Part shown: positions 7,095 to 13,462 of the stretch, one piece after another
How the letters are laid out: the number at the start of each line of letters is the position of its first letter
Numbering within the stretch: position 1 is the stretch's first letter
NCBI GenBank assembly: GCA_003224135.1
Contig: QHYO01000001.1
Location: forward strand, 1 to 19,690
Reading direction: 5' to 3'
Source of the DNA: Acidobacteriota bacterium
GTDB taxonomy: Bacteria > Acidobacteriota > Terriglobia > Acidiferrales > UBA7541
Length of the DNA: 19,690 bases
Made by a program: the position numbers and the translations under genes
Notes under the pieces: generated by a model
What the model was told of the DNA's origin: nothing
The model's database searches: none
The model's input: only the letters and a program-made list of their open reading frames with translations

Positions 7095-9266
7095 CTACTT
7101 CAGCGCTCCCTGCGCGAGAATCTCCGCGAAAAACTTCCGCGGGTCGACTCGATGCGCCGCGTCATGCGGACAGGCGTACACGCAGCTCGGTTCTTTCAGG
7201 TGCGTGCAAAGATCGCACGAAGTCGCTTTCTGCTTGATCGTGGCTTTCTGACGGCCCGCATGTTCCGGATCATCCGACATCACTTCAAACGGATGCAGAT
7301 TGATATTTCCGTACGGGCAATTTCGCGCGCAGAGCCCGCAGCCAATGCACCAGTCCTCAATGATCACTTCCAGAGAATTCCGCCGCCGAATCGATCCCAC
7401 TGGACAACCCACCATACACAATGGATCGCGGCACTGCCGGCAACTCGTGGCGACCAGGTAATGATCGAACCGCAACCCATCGCGAACCAGCCGCGTGATG
7501 CCGTCGTGAGCGTCCGCACATGCGTTCACACACGCATCGCAGCGCGTGCAATTCTGCAAATCCAGCACCAGCAGGCTCTGCGCCTCCATCAACCCTTGCG
7601 ACAAAAACTGGTCAATGGGAACACTGTGCACCATCTGCATCCGCAGCGCGTTGGCGGAGCGCCGTTCTTCAGCGACGGCTTCAAGTCCGCGACGAACATT
7701 CGGAAAGCGTTCGACCATTTGTCGAAAATCCTCGCCAGAAACACGCACAACTTCCACGTGGTCGAGCGCAGTGCAGGTCGCGGTTCGTGCGCCTCCACCA
7801 AGCAAACCGATTTCGCCGAAATAATCTCCACGCGACAGGTAGGCAAGTACGAGTTCTCCGCCGGGATAATTCTCCGAAATTTTTACGAACCCGATGCGCA
7901 CCAGATAAAAGCTATCCGCAGCATCGCCTTGCCGCGCGATCACTTGCCCGGGCGCGAAGCGGACAAGTTCGACACTCTCTTTCAAATGCTCGATAAAGTC
8001 CGTGGAAAGGTCCGCGAACATCGGCACGCCGCGCAGATGATTTTCCAGCGCGCGTTTTCGATAATTCTGATCGACCTGCGCGCGAAAGGTCTTGTTCTTC
8101 AACATGATGTCAAGCACGTTGCGCAGCATTTCGTATGCAACTACTTCCGATTCCGCCCGCACCGTCGCAGAGCGTGGGTAGAAAGTCATGCACGTCATTT
8201 CGCCGAATAAATCTCCAGTCCCAAGCTCCGCGACCGGATTTTCGTAGCTCAGGTCTACAGAAGCATCGATGGGAATTGTCCGGTCACGCGCCTCCTCCTC
8301 TCGTTTGTCGGATTCGCGCGGCGCCAGGGTGCTCGTCAGCCTCTTGAAAAATCCTTGCGCGCCACCTTGTGTCTTCACGTGCGCTATGGGCGAAGAAATC
8401 GAAACGCGTGCTTTGCCTTCGAGAATGAAGAATGCCGTCGAACCAAAATCTCCTTCTTTGCAAATAAGCTCGCCCTTATGGAAACGCCGCTTCACAATTG
8501 CGCCGCGATTCAGTTCGAGAAAAGTGCCGGAAACTCCGTGAAACACCGGAATCGTCAGCAGATCTTCCGCTTCAAATCCTTCCGCGCCCGGACCAATTGC
8601 AATCGCGGTGCCGGCAACACTCTTGTTGGTCAGCGCGCCGGTCGGGCACGACACCATGCACTCACCGCAAGAAATACAGGTCGAATCGCCCATCGGCGAA
8701 TTCAAATCGAACGCAATATCCGCAGCATAGCCTTTTCCCATGCGGCCAAGGACGAAATTGTTCCGCACTTCATCGCATCCACGTATGCAGCGATCGCATA
8801 GAATGCAGGAGTCATGGTCCACTGCGATGGAAAGGGAAGAATCGTCATGTCCGCGCGAAACAGAACGCCGCGCATAACGCGGCTCTCGTACGCCCGCCGC
8901 TGCGGCAAGCGTTTCAAGTTCGCAGTCGCCGGAATTCCTTTGCCGCGCGCATGGCGAAGGATGATCCGACATCATCAGCTCGAGTAGCGTTTTCCGTGTC
9001 GCGACTACTTTTTCAGAATTGGTTACGACTTTCAGCCCCGGCTCGACTGGGCGCACGCACGATGCAGCGAGCACACGAGCGCCAGTGTCCACAACGCAAA
9101 GCCGGCACACACCGACAGGCGTCTCATTTTGCAGGTGGCACAGCGTCGGAATCGAAATCCCTTGCATCCGAGCTGCATCAAACACCGTCGTGCCCGCCGG
9201 CACCCTTAACGCCTGCCCGTCAATCGTGATCTCAACCGATCCCGTTGGTGTTGTCGTCACGCTCAC
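7095..9266 (-). CDS. NuoG/HoxU-like ferredoxin + two cNMP-binding domains + 4x[4Fe-4S] fusion protein
   Basis: A 723-residue soluble protein of unusual make-up, starting at GTG 9264-9266. Residues about 11-80 are a 2Fe-2S ferredoxin (C43, C54, C57, C70). Residues 102-115 are a degenerate His-Cys3 motif (H102, C106, Gln at 109, C115). Two [4Fe-4S] motifs follow (C154/157/160/164 and C197/200/203/207), as in complex I NuoG, HoxU or Fe-hydrogenase. Two cyclic-nucleotide-binding domains occupy about 235-395 (with an insertion at about 292-344) and 408-535. Each keeps the Glu and Arg of the phosphate cassette (E356/R365, E485/R494). Residues 570-705 hold four cysteine quartets (573-583, 609-621, 640-650, 684-699), as in HybA/DmsB/NrfC subunits. 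It probably links the NuoEF-like subunit to the membrane cytochrome. No DNA-binding helix-turn-helix is seen, so it is not a CRP-type regulator. Confidence 0.88.
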   Translation of the reverse strand: MSVTTTPTGSVEITIDGQALRVPAGTTVFDAARMQGISIPTLCHLQNETPVGVCRLCVVDTGARVLAASCVRPVEPGLKVVTNSEKVVATRKTLLELMMSDHPSPCARQRNSGDCELETLAAAAGVREPRYARRSVSRGHDDSSLSIAVDHDSCILCDRCIRGCDEVRNNFVLGRMGKGYAADIAFDLNSPMGDSTCISCGECMVSCPTGALTNKSVAGTAIAIGPGAEGFEAEDLLTIPVFHGVSGTFLELNRGAIVKRRFHKGELICKEGDFGSTAFFILEGKARVSISSPIAHVKTQGGAQGFFKRLTSTLAPRESDKREEEARDRTIPIDASVDLSYENPVAELGTGDLFGEMTCMTFYPRSATVRAESEVVAYEMLRNVLDIMLKNKTFRAQVDQNYRKRALENHLRGVPMFADLSTDFIEHLKESVELVRFAPGQVIARQGDAADSFYLVRIGFVKISENYPGGELVLAYLSRGDYFGEIGLLGGGARTATCTALDHVEVVRVSGEDFRQMVERFPNVRRGLEAVAEERRSANALRMQMVHSVPIDQFLSQGLMEAQSLLVLDLQNCTRCDACVNACADAHDGITRLVRDGLRFDHYLVATSCRQCRDPLCMVGCPVGSIRRRNSLEVIIEDWCIGCGLCARNCPYGNINLHPFEVMSDDPEHAGRQKATIKQKATSCDLCTHLKEPSCVYACPHDAAHRVDPRKFFAEILAQGALK

Positions 9267-9289
9267 GGATTCCGCTCGCTCCTTGCCAT

Positions 9290-9400
9290 TTCAGAAGCCC
9301 AGCCCGTCATTCCGACGGCGGTTTTCGTCCGAGAAATCTCTCTTCCGTTTTGTCGTTCCGCCTCTGCTTACAACTGAATACTCAAAACTTGGAACTACCC
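9290..9400. repeat. Possible relic of an interspersed intergenic repeat
   Basis: The 134-base gap between the NuoEF fusion and the next gene contains GTCATTCCGACGG, then CGAGAAATCTCTC. This resembles the widespread short intergenic repeat family with the form GTCATTCCGA...CGAGGAATCT that I know from acidobacterial and other genomes. The arms GACG/CGTC could form a small hairpin. The tail up to 9400 is AT-richer than the genes around it. There is no second copy in the window, so this rests on recognition alone. Confidence 0.3.
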
Positions 9401-11119
9401 TTACGGTCGTATGCCAACACGATTCGCCTCACCAGCGCGAACTGCCGCGGTAAAGCAAATCCCGCTCGGACACTTTCCCTGCAAAACGTGTGCATCAACC
9501 TCTGCTCGAAAATGTTTCAAAACCGATTGAATCGGTGCGGGAACGATCTGTCCCAGTCCGCAAATCGAGGTGAGGCTCATCGCCTGCGAGAGCTCATCCA
9601 ACAGCGCCAGGTCCGCGCGATACTGCGTTTCCGGCAAACCCCCTTGAGTCCAGCGAACCAGAAGATCCACCATTTTTTGCGAACCCACTCGGCACGGAAC
9701 GCATTTCCCGCAGGACTCATTGCGGTAGAAACGCACTGCGTTCAACGCCATGTCGAGCATGCATGTCGCCTCGTCACAAACGACGATGGTCCCTGAACCA
9801 AGCATCGAACCGGCTTCGGCCAAAGCCTTAAAGTCCAGCCGGACGTCTGCCATCGACGCCGGCAAATATCCTGACGACGGCCCAGACGGCGCGAACGCTT
9901 TCAACGTGTGGCCACCACGCATGCCGCCCGCATGATCAAACAGGACTTCGCGCATCGTGATCCCAAGTGGCACCTCATAAATTCCAGGTCGCGCAGCATG
10001 TCCGCTCACCCCAACAAACTTGAATCCGCGCGAACCGTTTCGCCCCGCCGTTTTGTACCACTCCACACCGCGCGAAAGAATCTGCGGCACGTTAATAAAC
10101 GTCTCGACGTTGTTGATCACCGTGGGTTTTTGCCACAAGCCCACAACCCCGGGGAACGGCGGTTTGTTTCGCGGTTCCGCGCGATGTCCCTCGATGGCTT
10201 CGATCAGCGCGCTCTCCTCGCCGCATATGTATCCGCCTGGACTGACAAACACTCGCAACTCGAATTCCAGTCCGCTGCCAAGAATATTTTTGCCAAGCAA
10301 TCCAGCTCGATAACAGCTGCGAATCTCTTCGCCAAGAATCTCTTCCTGCAAATGATATTCATGCCGGATATACAGAATTCCTTCCTTCGCTCCTGTCACG
10401 AGCCCCGCCAGAATCATGCCTTCCACCAGAAGATGAGGAAGGTGCGTCATGATGAACCGATCTTTGATGGTTCCCGGCTCTCTCTCGTCGGCGTTGCAGA
10501 CGATATATTTGTCCGGCCCCGGCTGCTTGCGAACCAAATCCCATTTCATTGAAGTCGGGAATCCCGCGCCGCCCATACCGCGCAGTTCTGCTTCTTTCAA
10601 CAGCGCCAGCACGCCACCCCAGTCCTTCGTCGCGATCTCCGCGCGAAGCGCTCCGTACTTTTCCGCGTCGGCATACGGATCGGACGCGCAAGCCATACGC
10701 GCCTGCCCCGGGTGACCGTCGTGAAGTTCATCACCACGCAGCGCCGCACGGACCACTGCCTCCGCGCGATCGGCAGTAACATCCGTAAAGATATGATCAT
10801 TCACCGCGATCGCAGGCGCCTCGTCGCAGCGGCCGAGGCAAGAGACATCGCGGATTTCCACTTCACTGCGCCGCGCATTCGCAAAACGCCGTTCAATATC
10901 GGCGCGCAATTCGCATGCGCCATTCAGGTGGCAACTCATGTCCGCACACACGCGGACTTCCGCTCGCGCTGGCGCGGCGAGATGAAAATGCGGATAAAAG
11001 CTGGCTACGCTGTGAATTTGATACAGCGGCGTCTGCGTGCGTGAAGACAGTGATTCAAGCTCCGCCTTGGGCAGAAACCCGTGGCGAAGCTGGATAGCCC
11101 GCAGGTCGTCGAAGATCAC
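9401..11119 (-). CDS. NuoE-NuoF fusion: NADH-binding flavin/iron-sulfur subunit
   Basis: A 572-residue protein that joins two complex I/hydrogenase diaphorase subunits. Residues 1-125 are the NuoE-type thioredoxin-like 2Fe-2S domain, with C58 and C63 then C94 and C98. Residues about 150-560 are NuoF-like. The FMN loop is GMGGAGFPTSMKW (about 181-193), where the usual Arg of GRGGAGFP is Met. The NADH site is GGYICGEESALIEAIEG (about 295-311), and the [4Fe-4S] N3 ligands are C470, C473, C476 and C520. It most likely oxidises or reduces NAD(H) and exchanges electrons with the adjacent cNMP-binding iron-sulfur protein. No complex I membrane subunits or hydrogenase large subunit are present. The start is GTG 11117-11119, giving a short NuoE N-terminus with no clear Shine-Dalgarno; the exact start is uncertain. 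Confidence 0.93.
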   Translation of the reverse strand: MIFDDLRAIQLRHGFLPKAELESLSSRTQTPLYQIHSVASFYPHFHLAAPARAEVRVCADMSCHLNGACELRADIERRFANARRSEVEIRDVSCLGRCDEAPAIAVNDHIFTDVTADRAEAVVRAALRGDELHDGHPGQARMACASDPYADAEKYGALRAEIATKDWGGVLALLKEAELRGMGGAGFPTSMKWDLVRKQPGPDKYIVCNADEREPGTIKDRFIMTHLPHLLVEGMILAGLVTGAKEGILYIRHEYHLQEEILGEEIRSCYRAGLLGKNILGSGLEFELRVFVSPGGYICGEESALIEAIEGHRAEPRNKPPFPGVVGLWQKPTVINNVETFINVPQILSRGVEWYKTAGRNGSRGFKFVGVSGHAARPGIYEVPLGITMREVLFDHAGGMRGGHTLKAFAPSGPSSGYLPASMADVRLDFKALAEAGSMLGSGTIVVCDEATCMLDMALNAVRFYRNESCGKCVPCRVGSQKMVDLLVRWTQGGLPETQYRADLALLDELSQAMSLTSICGLGQIVPAPIQSVLKHFRAEVDAHVLQGKCPSGICFTAAVRAGEANRVGIRP

Positions 11120-11199
11120 TGTGCCGCGTCTCGCAAGAAAAGCGCCAAGCGGAGGAACATGATGCCGCCAAGCGAAATGTGGAGTGCAAACTCCCTTGC

Positions 11200-11228
11200 A
11201 TACTAATCACCGCGCGGCGGCGTGTAAA
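11200..11228 (-). promoter_or_regulatory. Candidate sigma70-type promoter of the redox gene cluster
   Basis: On the minus strand TTTACA (plus-strand 11223-11228, 5 of 6 to the -35) is followed after 17 bases by TAGTAT (plus-strand 11200-11205, 4 of 6 to the -10). Transcription would start near 11193, leaving a leader of about 74 bases before GTG 11119. Prediction by eye. Confidence 0.45.
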
Positions 11229-11242
11229 TAGAGGCGAATTGG

Positions 11243-11267
11243 CTTTTTCGCGCAGGACACGAAAAAG
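11243..11267. promoter_or_regulatory. Dyad midway between divergent promoters, possible shared operator
   Basis: CTTTTTCG at 11243-11250 and CGAAAAAG at 11260-11267 are a perfect 8-base inverted repeat with a 9-base spacer. The centre (11255) lies exactly midway between the -35 box of the minus-strand candidate promoter and that of the plus-strand one, about 62 bases upstream of both predicted transcription starts. It does not match CRP (TGTGA) or FNR (TTGAT) half-sites. The bound regulator, if any, is unknown. Confidence 0.4.
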
Positions 11268-11281
11268 GCAACGAGCGGACG

Positions 11282-11311
11282 TTGACTTCTTCGAGCTTTG
11301 AACGATATAAG
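11282..11311 (+). promoter_or_regulatory. Candidate sigma70-type promoter of the pentahaem cytochrome
   Basis: TTGACT at 11282-11287 (5 of 6) and TATAAG at 11306-11311 (5 of 6), spaced by 18 bases. Transcription would start near 11318, which supports the ATG at 11339 (leader of about 21 bases) as the start of the cytochrome rather than the TTG at 11324. Confidence 0.5.
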
Positions 11312-11338
11312 CGATGAGATTCTTTGCGAATTCCCTCA

Positions 11339-12724
11339 ATGCATTTCGTCACTCAATTGCCTTTGCGAGCGGCTTTTGCGGCAACCAGCGCGCTACTTTC
11401 GCTTGCGCTTTGCGGCGCTGCGCAATCAACCAAGCCGGCTGCCGAAGCGCAGAAATATATCGGACCCGGCTCCTGCGCTGCCACAAGCTGCCACGGCAGC
11501 GTCAAGCCAGTAGCCGATAGCCGCATTCTGCAGACGGAATACACAACCTGGATTTTGAAAGACAAACATAGCCGGGCATTTCAGGTTCTCACCGGCGAAG
11601 TTGGCGAACGCATGGCACGCATTCTGAAGCTCGGCACGAAGGCTGAAGAATCGCCTAAATGTCTTGCCTGTCACGCGCTTTACGCCACGCCGGAACAGCG
11701 TGGTCGCGCGTTTGAAATCTCCGAGGGTGTGAGTTGCGAAAATTGCCACGGTCCGGCTTCCGCATGGCTTGGCTCGCACACCACGCGCGATTGGCCGCAC
11801 GAGAAATCGGTCGCGCAAGGAATGCACGACACGCGCAATGTGATTCATCGCACAGAAAAATGCCTTGAATGTCATCTCGGGACAAATCCGCAGTCGGCTG
11901 CGAAGCCGACAAATAAGTTTGTCGATCACGAAATGATCGCCGCCGGCCACCCTGATCTGTATTTCGAGCTGGATTCCTTTTCCGCCGTTATGCCGCGGCA
12001 CTGGAAAGCGCCGCGCGAATCAGCGCCAGGGAAGCCCGCTGAGGATCCGAGCTGGGTCGGTGTACGCGATTGGAGTGTAGGGCAGGCGGTGCAGCTGCGC
12101 GCCGCGATGGAGCGCCTCACCTGGCGCGCCAAAAAAGACACCTGGCCTGAGTACTCCGAGCTGTCATGTATAGCCTGCCACCATTCGCTTGTTCCGGCCC
12201 AAGATAGCTGGCGCCAGGAGCACGGCTACGCTGGACGCCGCCCCGGCGACCCCGCGTGGAACGCCTCGCGCTACCTGGTATTCCGCGTGATGGCGCGGCA
12301 AGTGGATTCTGCGTCAGCGCAGGAACTTGAAAAGCAACTCAGCGCGGTCGCGGGCGAAATGAGCAAGTTGAACCCCGACCGCAACGCTGTCAGCGCAGCG
12401 GCCAGTTCAGCTGCACCGATTGCGCAGCAATTTGCCGAGCGCCTTCTGACAATGTCCTACGAACCAGCAACCGCGTTACGCACGATGCAGGGAATCACGC
12501 AGGAGCCCGAAACCATTGCGCTGGGCGACGAGCGAACCGCCGAGCAGGCAGCTATGGCCCTCGATTCTCTGTATATCGCATACAGCAAACAAGGTAGTCC
12601 GGCTAACGCGAATGAGGTGCGCGCCGCCATCAACGCGCTTTTTCAGCAACTCGAGAATCCTTCAGTCTATAACGCCGACCAATTTGCCTCCGGCCTCAAG
12701 CGAATTCGCGATTTGTTACATTAA
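11339..12724 (+). CDS. Periplasmic pentahaem cytochrome c, c554-like
   Basis: A 461-residue exported protein, counted from ATG 11339. The N-terminus has a hydrophobic signal (AAFAATSALLSLALCGAAQ). Five haem attachment motifs follow: C46-H52 with the longer CX4CH spacing (CAATSCH), then CLACH at 108, CENCH at 133, CLECH at 175 and CIACHH at 277. The stretch around GVSCENCHGPASAW is typical of the cytochrome c554 family of multihaem proteins. The last third (about 285-461) has no haem motif and looks helical. It is transcribed away from the redox cluster, from the shared intergenic region, so it may be a soluble carrier that accepts electrons from or delivers them to the decahaem cytochrome. 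Its redox partner is not shown by the sequence. A TTG at 11324 would add five residues. Confidence 0.9.
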   Translation: MHFVTQLPLRAAFAATSALLSLALCGAAQSTKPAAEAQKYIGPGSCAATSCHGSVKPVADSRILQTEYTTWILKDKHSRAFQVLTGEVGERMARILKLGTKAEESPKCLACHALYATPEQRGRAFEISEGVSCENCHGPASAWLGSHTTRDWPHEKSVAQGMHDTRNVIHRTEKCLECHLGTNPQSAAKPTNKFVDHEMIAAGHPDLYFELDSFSAVMPRHWKAPRESAPGKPAEDPSWVGVRDWSVGQAVQLRAAMERLTWRAKKDTWPEYSELSCIACHHSLVPAQDSWRQEHGYAGRRPGDPAWNASRYLVFRVMARQVDSASAQELEKQLSAVAGEMSKLNPDRNAVSAAASSAAPIAQQFAERLLTMSYEPATALRTMQGITQEPETIALGDERTAEQAAMALDSLYIAYSKQGSPANANEVRAAINALFQQLENPSVYNADQFASGLKRIRDLLH

Positions 12725-12757
12725 ATTAATTTGCTTCCCTCGTCGCCGCTCTGCGTC

Positions 12758-12763
12758 TAGCAT
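12758..12763 (+). promoter_or_regulatory. Weak -10-like TAGCAT before the methyltransferase
   Basis: The same TAGCAT hexamer is found as the candidate -10 of the P450 gene at 13451-13456. Here no good -35 is found at the right distance (TTGCTT at 12731 is 21 bases away), so it is only a hint. Confidence 0.2.
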
Positions 12764-12790
12764 TGTGTAACCACGCCAGTCAGGACGTTC

Positions 12791-13363
12791 ATGAACAAAT
12801 TCGAGAACTGGTTTTGCGGCTCCTCTCTTTGGCGTTTTGTCACAGAGCGAAAATTGCTTCCATGGATTCTTTCCGGGTACGCGCTCGGCGACCACGTTCT
12901 GGCAGTCGGAGCCGGGCCGGGCGCAACCACGCACGAGTTGCTGCGACGCGCGGGCCGGGTGACGAGTCTCGAGTACGATCCGGCGTTTGTGGCCAAGCTT
13001 GCAGAGCGGCACAAAGCTACGCGCGTCACCGTCGTGCGCGGTGACGCGGCGACGCTGCCGTTTCCCGACCATACGTTTTCGTCCGTCGTTGCAGTGCTGG
13101 TCCTGCATCATCTGCGTTCGCAAGCGCAGCAGAACGAGGCGTTTCAGGAATTTCATCGCGTGCTGCGGCCAGGCGGAATGTTTTTTGCGTTTGAAATTCG
13201 CGACAGTTGGCTTCAGCGCGCCGGTCATATTCGCAGCACGTTTGTTCCGGTTTCTCCGGCATCGGCATTCGCGCGGCTCACTGTCGTGGGATTCTCGCGA
13301 GTTGCCGTCGATATCGAACGCACCGCGTTTCGTGTCTGCGCGTTGCGTGCAACAGAAGCCTGA
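12791..13363 (+). CDS. Class I SAM-dependent methyltransferase
   Basis: A 190-residue protein with the Rossmann methyltransferase motifs. Motif I is VGAGPGA at 39-45, the acidic ribose-binding residue is E61 (SLEYDP), the adenine-side motif is RGDAATLPF (D85), then VLVLHHL at 102-108 and LRPGG at 125-129. This is the Methyltransf_11 pattern used for small-molecule or quinone/lipid methylation. It is a little short: the C-terminal part after about 150 is reduced. The start ATG 12791 has a weak CAGGA upstream. It lies 66 bases after the pentahaem cytochrome and 99 bases before the P450 on the same strand; joint action on one substrate with the P450 is possible but not shown. Confidence 0.9.
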   Translation: MNKFENWFCGSSLWRFVTERKLLPWILSGYALGDHVLAVGAGPGATTHELLRRAGRVTSLEYDPAFVAKLAERHKATRVTVVRGDAATLPFPDHTFSSVVAVLVLHHLRSQAQQNEAFQEFHRVLRPGGMFFAFEIRDSWLQRAGHIRSTFVPVSPASAFARLTVVGFSRVAVDIERTAFRVCALRATEA

Positions 13364-13427
13364 GATCATTTTGAACGACATCCCGTTACGAACTTCGTTC
13401 GGCCTACAGTTCATTACACTCGCGTCG

Positions 13428-13456
13428 TTGACCGGCCCCGGTGCGTTCTCTAGCAT
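13428..13456 (+). promoter_or_regulatory. Candidate promoter of the P450, possibly giving a leaderless transcript
   Basis: TTGACC at 13428-13433 (5 of 6) and TAGCAT at 13451-13456 (4 of 6) with a 17-base spacer. A start about seven bases on would fall at the ATG at 13463. No Shine-Dalgarno is visible before 13463 or 13472. Confidence 0.35.
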
Positions 13457-13462
13457 TCTTTG

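Noticed and set aside
7083..8210. 375-residue plus-strand reading frame
   Set aside because: It is wholly antisense to the iron-sulfur/cNMP-binding gene, whose motifs are unmistakable; the opposite frame is rich in Arg/His/Ser without any domain, as expected for a shadow of GC-biased codons.
9908..10552. 214-residue plus-strand reading frame
   Set aside because: Antisense to the NuoE-NuoF fusion, which is strongly supported.
4576..11119. Interpretation as complex I or a NAD-reducing hydrogenase operon
   Set aside because: No NuoA-D, H, J-N or hydrogenase large/small subunit is present, while b- and c-type cytochromes are.
11055..11339. 94-residue minus-strand reading frame across the divergent intergenic region
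   Set aside because: It overlaps the start of the NuoE-NuoF fusion in another frame and covers both candidate promoters; no ribosome-binding site or domain.
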